In this document: positions 42,139 to 49,649 of the stretch, piece by piece | How the letters are laid out: every line of letters begins with the position of its first letter | Position numbering within the stretch: position 1 is the stretch's first letter | Source: Umezawaea sp049997955 | Lineage (GTDB): Bacteria > Actinomycetota > Actinomycetes > Mycobacteriales > Pseudonocardiaceae | Length of the DNA: 64,000 nucleotides | NCBI GenBank assembly: GCA_049997955.1 | Contig: JAEBDY010000016.1 | Location: 1-64,000 of the forward strand | Direction of reading: 5' to 3' | Notes under the pieces: generated by a model | Seen by the model: only the letters and a program-made list of their open reading frames with translations | Told to the model about the DNA's origin: nothing | The model's database searches: none | Translations under genes and position numbers: made by a program

Positions 42139-44633
42139 CGGCCCAGCCCCGGCATCCGCTGCACACCACCGGGCGTCCGGACCTCCGCGTCCCTGGGCAG
42201 CAACGCCCGCAGCCGTTGGTTGACGCCCGCCAACAGGTGGAGCCGACCGTTCGCGATGACCTGGTCGCCTTCCAGGATCAGCGCCCTGGCCTTGGCGGGC
42301 GAGCCCAGCTCGTGCTCGTGGGTGCGGAAGTAGTGGAAGACGCTGATCTCCAACGTGCCGTCCCGCTTCAGCATCACCGTCTGCAGGTCCACCACGCGGT
42401 CGATCAACGTCTCGACAGCGGTGGCGTCGCGGTCCCTGCGGGCCACCTCGCCGCGTCGTTCCAGCTCGGCCAGTTCGGCCGACTCGCCCGGTTCGCCCAG
42501 GCGGCCGACCAGTTCCCGGCAGTGCTCCAACTGGGTCGCGAGGTCGGCGAGCAGCACCGGCAGGCGCACGTCGCTCTGCACGTCGTCCAGTTCGGACTGG
42601 ATGTCGCGCAGCCTCTGGTCGGCGGCGGCCGCCGCTCCGTCGTTGGACTTCGCGGCCCGCACCTCGTCGTGCGCCAGGATCAGCATCCGCTCCTGCTCCA
42701 GCGTCCGGAGCTTGTCGTTGGCCTCCTTGGAGCCGGACTTGTCCGCCGACTCGCGCAGCCGGTCCATCCGCTCCTCCACCTCGGCCAGCGCGCGTTGCAG
42801 CTGCACGACCGTCGGCGCGGTCACGGTCGACAGGTCGATCTCCGCCTCGAACTGCTCCTCCACCAGCGGCACGTCCGCGACGACGGTGACCCGCCGCGAC
42901 TCGTCCACCTCGAAGGTGATCTCCACGTCACTGCCCTTCGGCAGGTCGATGCGCACGTCCTTGGGCCGGATCTCGATCACGGCGACCTGGAGGTTGCGGT
43001 CGGCCTTGGAGCGCTCGCCCTCGACGATCGGGATGCGGATCACCGCGTTCGCGTCCGAGCGGCGCAGCGCCACCGTCGTCCGGAACGTCTCCCGCGCGGT
43101 GGCGGGCAGCCGGGCGCCCTTGTCGAGGATGGGCGCGAACGTGCGGTCCGCCTGGGACAGGCCGAGCGAGTTCGTCAGCACCGGGCCGCCGGGCTCGTTG
43201 AGCCAGTGCGTGACGGTGATCGTGTCCGGTGTGACCTTCTCCCGACCGCCGCGCTCACCCACCAGCAGGATCGTGAACTCCGACGCGGTCAGCTCGTCCA
43301 GCTTGACCTCCGCCACGAACGTGCCCGCCGCGTCCAGGGAGATCTGCGGGGTTTGGAACGGCGGCTTGCCCTTCGGGTTCTCCAGCGTCACGTGGAACTT
43401 CGTCCAGTCCACTTCGGACGACCCGTGGAGCTTGCCCGCCACCGCGATGGTGCCGAGGCTGGTGGTGCGCGGGTACTGCAGCTGCGCGGTGAACTCCCCC
43501 ACCGCGGGCGCCACCACCGGCCGGTCCAGTGCGACGGTGCCGGCGAACACCGCAGCGCCGCGCGCCACCACGGTGATCGGGTCCTGGCTGTGGTCCAGCT
43601 CGATGCCCAGTCCGGTGGTCTCGTCGGCCAGCCGCTCGCGCAGACCGGGCGCCAACGTCGTGCCGCCCACCAGCAGCAGGCGGTCGATGTCGTCGCTGTC
43701 CAGGTTGGCCTTGGCCAGCGCGCCCCGGCACAGGTTGATCGCGCGGGTGTAGAACGGCTCCGCGATGCGGTCCACCGCGTCGCGGTCGAGCGGGAACTCG
43801 AACGACTCCTGCCCGCCACGACCGTTGTCCAGGTCCACGAACACGTCCGCGGTCCGGGCTCGGGACAGCGAGATCTTGGCTTCCTCGCACGCCCACTTGA
43901 GCTTGGCGAAGTTCGCGGCCCACCGCGGGTTGTCCCTGGTGAACTCCGACAGGCCCAGTTCACGCGCGGCGGCGGGCGCGACGAGGCGCTCGACGATGGC
44001 CCAGTCGATCAGCTTGCCGCCCAGGTGCGGGTCACCCGCGTGGTCCAGCACCCGCAGCTCACCCTCGTACGTGCTGACGACGGCCGCGTCGAACGTGCCG
44101 CCACCGAAGTCGAACGCCATCCAGTAGGCGTCCTCGCTCTCGTTCTGGAAGCCGTAGGCGAACGCCGCCGCGGTCGGCTCCTGCACCAGCGGGCAGACCC
44201 CGAGGCCCGCCAACGCGGCCGCCTCGCTGGTGGCGTTGTTCTGGTGCAGCCGGAAGGCCGCGGGCACGGTGATCACCGCTGCCTGCGGGAGTTCGCCGAA
44301 CTGGTGCGCCGCGTCCTTCCGCAGGGACTTCAACACCTCCGCCGACAACTCCTGCGGGGTCATGGAGGTCCCCGCGTTCACGAACTCGCGCCGCACGCCG
44401 TCCAGGCCCATCTCCAGCTTGAACTCCGCGTGCGCGTTGGCGGCGTCGACCTCGGTGCGCTCCTTCGCCCGACGGCCCACGTGCAGGGTGCCCGCCTTGG
44501 GGATCCAGACGGCGGACGGCGTGAAGTCCCAGCCGTCGTTGTTCTTGAGGATGCCGACCTCACCGTTGTCGGCCACCGCGATGGCGCTGTTGGTCGTGCC
44601 GAGGTCGATCCCGAACCCGATGGTGTCACGCAC
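42135..44633 (-). CDS. Divergent Hsp70 (DnaK-like) chaperone
   Basis: 832 residues, longer than DnaK (~620-640). The nucleotide-binding domain (~1-385) has GIDLGTTNSAIAV (phosphate 1), AFDFGGGTFDAAVVS (phosphate 2) and LLLVGGTTLAPGLRERL (adenosine). A substrate-binding-like beta region (~390-600) follows, then a long charged helical C-terminus with coiled-coil character (VQLQRALAEVEERMDRL; ELDDVQSDVRLPVLLADL). It lacks the DnaK C-terminal acidic tail. The GTG at 44633 overlaps the GrpE-like gene by eight bases with GAGGAGG upstream. It is not the housekeeping DnaK: partners, length and context all differ. See findings for the operon hypothesis. Confidence 0.93.
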   Translation of the reverse strand: MRDTIGFGIDLGTTNSAIAVADNGEVGILKNNDGWDFTPSAVWIPKAGTLHVGRRAKERTEVDAANAHAEFKLEMGLDGVRREFVNAGTSMTPQELSAEVLKSLRKDAAHQFGELPQAAVITVPAAFRLHQNNATSEAAALAGLGVCPLVQEPTAAAFAYGFQNESEDAYWMAFDFGGGTFDAAVVSTYEGELRVLDHAGDPHLGGKLIDWAIVERLVAPAAARELGLSEFTRDNPRWAANFAKLKWACEEAKISLSRARTADVFVDLDNGRGGQESFEFPLDRDAVDRIAEPFYTRAINLCRGALAKANLDSDDIDRLLLVGGTTLAPGLRERLADETTGLGIELDHSQDPITVVARGAAVFAGTVALDRPVVAPAVGEFTAQLQYPRTTSLGTIAVAGKLHGSSEVDWTKFHVTLENPKGKPPFQTPQISLDAAGTFVAEVKLDELTASEFTILLVGERGGREKVTPDTITVTHWLNEPGGPVLTNSLGLSQADRTFAPILDKGARLPATARETFRTTVALRRSDANAVIRIPIVEGERSKADRNLQVAVIEIRPKDVRIDLPKGSDVEITFEVDESRRVTVVADVPLVEEQFEAEIDLSTVTAPTVVQLQRALAEVEERMDRLRESADKSGSKEANDKLRTLEQERMLILAHDEVRAAKSNDGAAAAADQRLRDIQSELDDVQSDVRLPVLLADLATQLEHCRELVGRLGEPGESAELAELERRGEVARRDRDATAVETLIDRVVDLQTVMLKRDGTLEISVFHYFRTHEHELGSPAKARALILEGDQVIANGRLHLLAGVNQRLRALLPRDAEVRTPGGVQRMPGLGR

Positions 44634-45144
44634 GATGTTCCTCCTCGGAGTGTGTGCCGGGCCCGAGCGGACGACCGACGATGACCTGCCCCATCTGGAT
44701 CCGCCGGTCGCCGAGGTAGATCGACGGGCGCACGGTCTCCAGCACCTTCTCGCTCTTGTGCTCCGGCTCTTCCTGGAACACCAGCACCTCCAGTGACAGG
44801 CCGGGGTCGTAGTCGTCGCCGTCGTGGTCCTGCACGACCACGCCCGCGGAGTCCAGCGCCTCCTGGCTCGCGAGCAGGTAGCGGCCGACCTGCCGCGCGT
44901 CGCGCGAGTTCTCGCGTGCGACGCGCTTGCGGGCGCGCCACAGGTTCGTGGCCGCCGACGCCAGGGCGCTCTCGTTCAACGCGGTCGCCTCCGCGACGGA
45001 CGCCGTCCCGGCCAGTTCCGCGATCAGCAGCCGCATCCGGTCGCGGTGACCGCCGTCCCACTCGGGTTCGGCGATCCTGAACGGACGGTGGTGCCGCCGC
45101 TGCCGGAATTCGGCCCGCCACCGGGAGAACCCGCCTGTGCTCAT
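44626..45144 (-). CDS. GrpE-like nucleotide-exchange factor
   Basis: 172 residues. A helical N-terminal part is followed by a GrpE-type beta-domain: VVVQDHDGDDYDPGLSLEVL, then VLETVRPSIYLGDRRIQMGQ and VIVGRP, matching the D-x-G-x-x-(Y/F)-D-P and (V/I)-R-P-(A/S) features of GrpE. It is shorter in its coiled-coil than housekeeping GrpE. It overlaps the membrane J-like gene (ATGA at 45141-45144) and the Hsp70 gene, so the stoichiometry of the three is linked. GrpE drives ADP release from Hsp70. Confidence 0.85.
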   Translation of the reverse strand: MSTGGFSRWRAEFRQRRHHRPFRIAEPEWDGGHRDRMRLLIAELAGTASVAEATALNESALASAATNLWRARKRVARENSRDARQVGRYLLASQEALDSAGVVVQDHDGDDYDPGLSLEVLVFQEEPEHKSEKVLETVRPSIYLGDRRIQMGQVIVGRPLGPGTHSEEEHRA

Positions 45145-46730
45145 CGGTCGTCCCACCTGCGCGCCAGTGCCCGGCCGAGTGATCGGGCGTAGAAGAGGGA
45201 GAGGATGAAGATCATCCCCACCTGGACCACGACGGAGATGTCGTTCACCAACCCCATCACGAGGTCGAACCCGGTCGCCGCCACCAGCAAGGTCGTCCCG
45301 ACCCAGGTGGGGGCCTGCATCGGTTTGCCCAGGAACCAGTCGGTGTAGGTGAGGGCCAGCACCAGCGGGGACAGCACGCCGACCACGATCGCCGGAACCG
45401 GACCGGGTCCGGAGACGGCGGCCAGGAGGATGCCCAGCACCCCGACGAAGGCGGCGCAGAACGCGACGGTCATGATGTTCCCGGCCTTCGGGGAACGGTC
45501 GCGCCCTTGGCCGATCCGCCGGATCGCCCGGATGTCCTCCAGGACTTCGAAGACGCGCACGCGCAGGAGCGGGTCGTCCACCGCGTCCCGGATCTTGAGC
45601 AGCAGCGGCACCGCGGACAGGTACTCCTGCTTCGCGAACAGGGCGCTCACCTCGTTCCACGGCGTGGCCGTGCCCGTCGAGGCGACCAAGGACCGCTCGG
45701 TGCGCCACAGTTCCTGGTTGGCGCGCACTACGGTCCTCGTGTCGTCGTCGACGGCCAGCCTCTCCGCTTCGAGCAGCAACCGGTCGACCTGCGTGCCCTT
45801 GGTCTCGAAAGGCACCTCCATCAGCGCGAGACCGGTGTTGTTGACGACCACCGCGGCCCGGTTGCGCACCGCCGCGGAACGGCGGAACCGGCCGTGCGGC
45901 ACGAGTTGGTTGAGCCTGCTCGCCGCGGGCACCAGTTCCTTGAAGATCCGGTTCGCGGTCTCGTCGAGCCTGCCGTCCTCCAGCCACTGCGCGAGTTCCG
46001 CGTTCAGCAGGTCCACCTGGTCGTACGAGTGCGCGGCGGCCGCGTTCCGCGCGTCGTCCAGCGTCGCGCGGTCGAACTCCCACTTCTCCAGCAGCTTCCC
46101 GACCTGGCTGGGCTCGCTGCTGGTGGCGGCCAGCGCGACCTGCGGCGCGAGCAACGCGTGCGCGATCGAACCGCGAATGCCCTCCACGGTGGACCTGTCC
46201 AGCCTGCGGTCGGCCAGTGCGTCGACCCGGCGTTCGAGGTGCGTCCACAAATCCTTGTGCAGCAAGGCTTTTGACCAAGCCCGTGCGGCCTCCACCCACT
46301 TGTCCGCCCTCTGCGCCGGAGTGCCCGCGGTTGTCCTCTCCAGGTCCAGCACTTCGGCGTGCGCCGCCACGGCCTCGTCGTGCAACCGGTGCACCACCTC
46401 GGGGCACCCGCACCTGCCGGGCTCGCCCCACCACCAGAACATCTCGTCCACGACCCGGAACTCGGTCTTGTCGAGCTGGTCGAACGCGGCGCGCACGTCG
46501 TCGGCGCTCGGTGGGGTGGGCACCGGCAGCCGGGTGTCACCGGTCCGCGCCGTGGCCCCCGCGGCGAGCGCGCTGAGCACCAGCTGCCGCCGTTCGCGGA
46601 CCTGCCTGCCCGTGGCGTCGGTGACCAACCCGGTGATGCGGAAGGGGTTCCTCAGGTACATGTCGGGTCCGGCCACGTCCAGCAGCCGGGTGGACGCCGT
46701 GCGCCCACGACCCTCGCTCAGCCCGGTCAC
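45141..46730 (-). CDS. Membrane protein with J-like N-terminus in Hsp70 operon
   Basis: 529 residues. The N-terminal ~45 (YLRNPFRITGLVTDATGRQ, then VRERRQLVLSALA) resemble a J-domain's first helices, but the catalytic HPD motif is missing. A long helical region follows (~70-400) with EMFWWWGEPGRCGCPEVVHRL and AVAAHAEVLDLERT, compatible with TPR-like solenoid repeats. The last ~100 residues hold about four membrane spans (TVAFCAAFVGVLGILLAAV; AIVVGVLSPLVLALTYTD; VGTTLLVAATGFDLVMGLV; VVQVGMIFILSLFYA). It may recruit the Hsp70 to the membrane. GTG at 46730 follows GAGGGGAGA. The J-like reading is inference from pattern; a structure prediction is needed to settle it. Confidence 0.72.
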   Translation of the reverse strand: MTGLSEGRGRTASTRLLDVAGPDMYLRNPFRITGLVTDATGRQVRERRQLVLSALAAGATARTGDTRLPVPTPPSADDVRAAFDQLDKTEFRVVDEMFWWWGEPGRCGCPEVVHRLHDEAVAAHAEVLDLERTTAGTPAQRADKWVEAARAWSKALLHKDLWTHLERRVDALADRRLDRSTVEGIRGSIAHALLAPQVALAATSSEPSQVGKLLEKWEFDRATLDDARNAAAAHSYDQVDLLNAELAQWLEDGRLDETANRIFKELVPAASRLNQLVPHGRFRRSAAVRNRAAVVVNNTGLALMEVPFETKGTQVDRLLLEAERLAVDDDTRTVVRANQELWRTERSLVASTGTATPWNEVSALFAKQEYLSAVPLLLKIRDAVDDPLLRVRVFEVLEDIRAIRRIGQGRDRSPKAGNIMTVAFCAAFVGVLGILLAAVSGPGPVPAIVVGVLSPLVLALTYTDWFLGKPMQAPTWVGTTLLVAATGFDLVMGLVNDISVVVQVGMIFILSLFYARSLGRALARRWDDR

Positions 46731-46791
46731 TTCGTCTCCCCTCGACCACGCCGGGTGGACGCGGCGCGCTCACGGCCTTCTTCGCGCTCGG

Positions 46792-47877
46792 TCACATCGT
46801 CACCCCCCGCCGCCACAGCGTGAGCCGGTGCAGGTGCTGCTCGCGCAACGCCGCGGAGCGGTTCACCGCCTCCTCCATCAGGTCCGCCGCCTCGTGCAGG
46901 GTTTCCGGGTGCTTCGCGAGCGCGAGTGCCCGCCGCGCCAACGTTTCCGCCCGCGCCTCTTCCGGCGTGGCGCCACCCGCGGACTGGACCCGGACGACCG
47001 GCCTCGGCGGTCCTTCCCGCACGACAGCGGCTTCGCGGCGCTTGCCCAGCTCACGGGCGAGCGCCTGCGCGTTCGGGATCCGCTTGCGCGGATCGCGTTC
47101 GAGGGCGGCGAGGACGATCCGGTCCAGCGCTGGGTCGACCTCGTCGTTGTAGTTGCTCGGCGGCATCGCCGGGTTGCGGAACCTGGCCAGCGAGAACGAG
47201 TCGAACGGGTCGCCGTCGTGGAACGGGTGGTGGTTGGTCAGCAGCAGGTACGCGATCGTGCCGAGCGACCACACGTCAGCGGCGCACGAGTACCCCTCCA
47301 ACCGCTGCACCTCCGGCGCCATGAACGCGAACGTGCCCCGCGCGCTGGCGAGCTGCGTGATCGGATCGGCCCGCTTGGACAGCCCGAAGTCGCTGAGCCG
47401 CACCCGGATGCCGGTGTCGTCGTAGCCGACCAGCACGTTGGCCGGGGTGAGGTCGCGGTGCAGGATCGGCGGGTTCTGCTGGTGCGCCAGGACGAGCGCC
47501 GCCGTGATCTGCTCGATCGCCTCCACCGCGACGGAGATCGGCACCGAACTCGTGGCGTGCGAGCGCACCAGTCGGTCGAGGCTGCCGCCCGCGACGTACT
47601 CCATGGTGAAGAACCCGCGACGACCCTCGCTGGTCCGCAGGGTGTTCGCGTCGAACAGCCGCACGATGTTGGGGTGCCCCAGCTTCGACAGCAGCCGCGC
47701 CTCGTCCAGCATCTCGCGGGTCTCCCGCAACGACGCGACGCGCTTGAACAGCTTCATCGCCTGGAGTCCGAGGAACTCGTGCTTCACGCGGTACACCTCG
47801 GCGTACGCGCCCTCACCCAGTCCGCGGTCGACCGTCAGGGTGTCGTTGACCCGGTCGCCCGGCTCCAGCATGCCCAT
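46792..47877 (-). CDS. Soluble Ser/Thr protein kinase of the Hsp70 operon
   Basis: 361 residues. Kinase domain ~8-270: GLGEGAYAEVYRV (Gly-loop), LQAMKLFKR (Lys), HRDLTPANVLV (catalytic loop), LSDFGLSKR (DFG), GTFAFMAPEV and AADVWSLG. The catalytic-loop Lys of HRD-x-K is Thr here, a substitution that may affect phosphate transfer. The C-terminal ~90 residues are helical (ETLHEAADLMEEAVNRSAAL) with no membrane span. ATG at 47877 overlaps the upstream stop by one base (TGATG). It heads the chaperone genes and could phosphorylate the J-like protein, GrpE or Hsp70, by analogy with kinase-operon partners. Confidence 0.92.
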   Translation of the reverse strand: MGMLEPGDRVNDTLTVDRGLGEGAYAEVYRVKHEFLGLQAMKLFKRVASLRETREMLDEARLLSKLGHPNIVRLFDANTLRTSEGRRGFFTMEYVAGGSLDRLVRSHATSSVPISVAVEAIEQITAALVLAHQQNPPILHRDLTPANVLVGYDDTGIRVRLSDFGLSKRADPITQLASARGTFAFMAPEVQRLEGYSCAADVWSLGTIAYLLLTNHHPFHDGDPFDSFSLARFRNPAMPPSNYNDEVDPALDRIVLAALERDPRKRIPNAQALARELGKRREAAVVREGPPRPVVRVQSAGGATPEEARAETLARRALALAKHPETLHEAADLMEEAVNRSAALREQHLHRLTLWRRGVTM

Positions 47878-48338
47878 CAGCGCGCCTCCGGTTCCGCGCG
47901 GACCCGAAGCCGGTAGCCGATGCCGGTGGTGGTCTCCAGGACCTTCGGCTCGGAGGACTGGGACTCGATCCGCCGCCGCACGGCCACCACGACGCCCGCC
48001 AGGTCGCCGTGGTTGTACGCGCGGTGCACGGGCCACTCGTCGCGGTCGCCCCGGAGCGCCCTGATCAACTCCTCGTGGCCGCACGCGACGGCCACGGAAC
48101 CGCGACTGCGGTCCGCCATGTGGAGCAGGAGTCGATGCCCTTGCGGGCGCGGGCCGCTGATCCCGGTCTCGACTCCGCTCTCGCACCGGTAGGCGATCGC
48201 GGTGATCCAGTCGCAGCGCGGGGAAGGTCCGTCGGAACCCCTCCCGGCCGGCGCTTGGCGAGTGGTGTGCGGGTCGATGAACGCGAGTTCCCAGTACGAC
48301 GTCTCGCCGTCGCCGGTCGTGTCGCCGACGATCAGCAA
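47877..48338 (-). CDS. Winged-helix protein, first clear gene of Hsp70 operon
   Basis: 153 residues. The C-terminal ~60 resemble an OmpR-type winged helix: VVVAVRRRIES (recognition helix region) and VLETTTGIGYRLRV (wing), the usual LET-x-x-G-x-G-Y-R-L signature. The N-terminal ~90 residues show no receiver domain; the fragment WELAFIDPHTTRQAP and the paired Cys residues are of no family I recognise. It may be a transcription regulator or, in a kinase operon, an FHA-free signalling adaptor. Its stop overlaps the kinase start. It overlaps by a few bases an upstream open frame ending at 48332. Confidence 0.75.
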   Translation of the reverse strand: MLIVGDTTGDGETSYWELAFIDPHTTRQAPAGRGSDGPSPRCDWITAIAYRCESGVETGISGPRPQGHRLLLHMADRSRGSVAVACGHEELIRALRGDRDEWPVHRAYNHGDLAGVVVAVRRRIESQSSEPKVLETTTGIGYRLRVRAEPEAR

Positions 48339-48718
48339 CCGGTCACTCGCCGCTCAACCGCAGCCCACCGCACGGCCTGCGACGCCTCCCCTGGCCGAGC
48401 CTGCCACCCGCGCGGGGGAACACCGTGCTCGACCTCGGCCGCGCGCAAGCCCGCGAGTGGGCGTTTCGGAGGCGTCTTGGGGTTGGCGCGGTCTACCCGG
48501 TCCCGCGATTCCTCGGCGCGGCGCTCCTCGTTCACCGGCGAAGGGCTCGGCCGCTTGGCAACCCGCGCTGCCCTCTCCTGCCGCAGCGCGACCTCCTCCT
48601 CGGTGCCGGGCGCGGGTGGCGGTGCTGCTTCCGCCCGGTTGGTTCCGGCGAGGGTGAACGGTGCTGACAGCGCCCCGCCGGACAGGGTGTGCAAGACCGT
48701 CTTGGCGGTTCCGTTCAT
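48332..48718 (-). CDS. Possible small hypothetical protein upstream of the Hsp70 operon
   Basis: 128 residues from the ATG at 48718 (frame open to 48757). GC-rich third positions fit a gene, and its stop overlaps the winged-helix start by seven bases as in the rest of the operon. The sequence is charged and Pro-rich (EAAPPPAPGTEEEV, RVAKRPSPSPVNEERRAE) with no domain. No convincing ribosome-binding site. It may be a disordered regulator or a chance open frame. Confidence 0.3.
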   Translation of the reverse strand: MNGTAKTVLHTLSGGALSAPFTLAGTNRAEAAPPPAPGTEEEVALRQERAARVAKRPSPSPVNEERRAEESRDRVDRANPKTPPKRPLAGLRAAEVEHGVPPRGWQARPGEASQAVRWAAVERRVTGC

Positions 48719-48955
48719 CCCGCAAGGGTCGGGCAGCCCGGTGTAGCGGCGATACATCGACGCGGTCCGACCCGTCGTGCCTCCCTCCGCGAGGAGCAGT
48801 GGTCCGAACGGCTCAACCGCTGTCGGCGAGCGACCCGAAGAAGACCGCGCACGGTGATGAACGTGCCGCCACCGAGGGCCTTTCGGGTGGTCTCCGATCT
48901 ACTCGGAGGAGCGAACCGGGTCATCCGTGGTGAGCGGTCGCCGTAGGGTTGGTGC
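48719..48955. other. Divergent gap upstream of methyltransferase
   Basis: 237 bases between the possible start of the Hsp70-operon leader and the methyltransferase start; if the leader ORF is not real the noncoding stretch is 48339-48955 (617 bases). No palindromic operator or RNA recognised. Confidence 0.4.
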
Positions 48956-49621
48956 GTGGACTGGCATGGTTGGCACGGCGAGTACGACCGTCCGGGATCG
49001 CTGCTGGCGCTGCGGTTGCGGGCTGTCCAGACCCAGGTCCGAGCAGCCTTGGACGGCAGCCCGTCCGGGCCGCTGCGGGTGATCAGCCTGTGCGCCGGCC
49101 AGGGGCGTGACCTGCTGGAGGTGCTCGCCGAGCATCCCCGGCGGGACGACGTCCGGGCCCGCCTGGTGGAGTTGGACGCGCGGAACGCGGCGATCGCCTC
49201 CGAAGCGGCGCGGGCGGCCCGCCTGGACCAGGTCGAGGTGGTGACGGGCGATGCCTCGCTCACCGATCACTACCGGGGCATGGCGCCCGCGGACCTCGTG
49301 CTGGTCTGCGGGGTGTTCGGCAACATCACCGATGAGGACGTCGAGCGGACCGTCGACTTCTGCCGCCGGTTGTGCGGGACCGGCGGCATCGTCGTCTGGA
49401 CTCGTCACCGCGGCGCACCGGATCGGGTGCCGTTGATCTGCGAGTGGTTCGAGAAGCGCGGTTTCGACCGCGAGTGGCTGTCCGGGCCGGAGGTGGGCTT
49501 CGGTGTCGGTGTGCACCGCTTCCGCGGCGAACCACGGCCCTTGACCGCGGGCGGGCGCATGTTCACCTTCCTCGGATTCGACGTGATCGCGGAAGCCGAC
49601 GGTCAGGAACGGGATTCCTGA
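48956..49621 (+). CDS. Class I SAM-dependent methyltransferase
   Basis: 221 residues. The N-terminus is WHGEYDRPGSLLALRLRAVQ. Motif I reads VISLCAGQGRDLLEVL, the acidic motif II end is ARLVELDARN, and motif III/IV is PADLVLVCGVFGNITDEDV. These are Rossmann methyltransferase features; the substrate is unknown. The C-terminal MFTFLGF strand completes the fold. The start is the GTG at 48956, with no strong SD. Its 3' end lies inside a hairpin that separates it from the convergent ThuA gene. Confidence 0.88.
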   Translation: MDWHGWHGEYDRPGSLLALRLRAVQTQVRAALDGSPSGPLRVISLCAGQGRDLLEVLAEHPRRDDVRARLVELDARNAAIASEAARAARLDQVEVVTGDASLTDHYRGMAPADLVLVCGVFGNITDEDVERTVDFCRRLCGTGGIVVWTRHRGAPDRVPLICEWFEKRGFDREWLSGPEVGFGVGVHRFRGEPRPLTAGGRMFTFLGFDVIAEADGQERDS

Positions 49622-49628
49622 CCGTCGG
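49596..49628. terminator. Hairpin at convergent methyltransferase / ThuA ends
   Basis: Arms CCGACGGTCAGGAA and TTCCTGACCGTCGG pair over 14 bp with a 5-base loop. The left arm is the last codons of the methyltransferase gene. Confidence 0.65.
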
Positions 49629-49649
49629 TCTTCATCGGGATCGTCCGGT

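Noticed and set aside
42015..44684. 889-residue plus-strand open frame over the Hsp70 gene
   Set aside because: Shadow; all DnaK motifs are on the minus strand.
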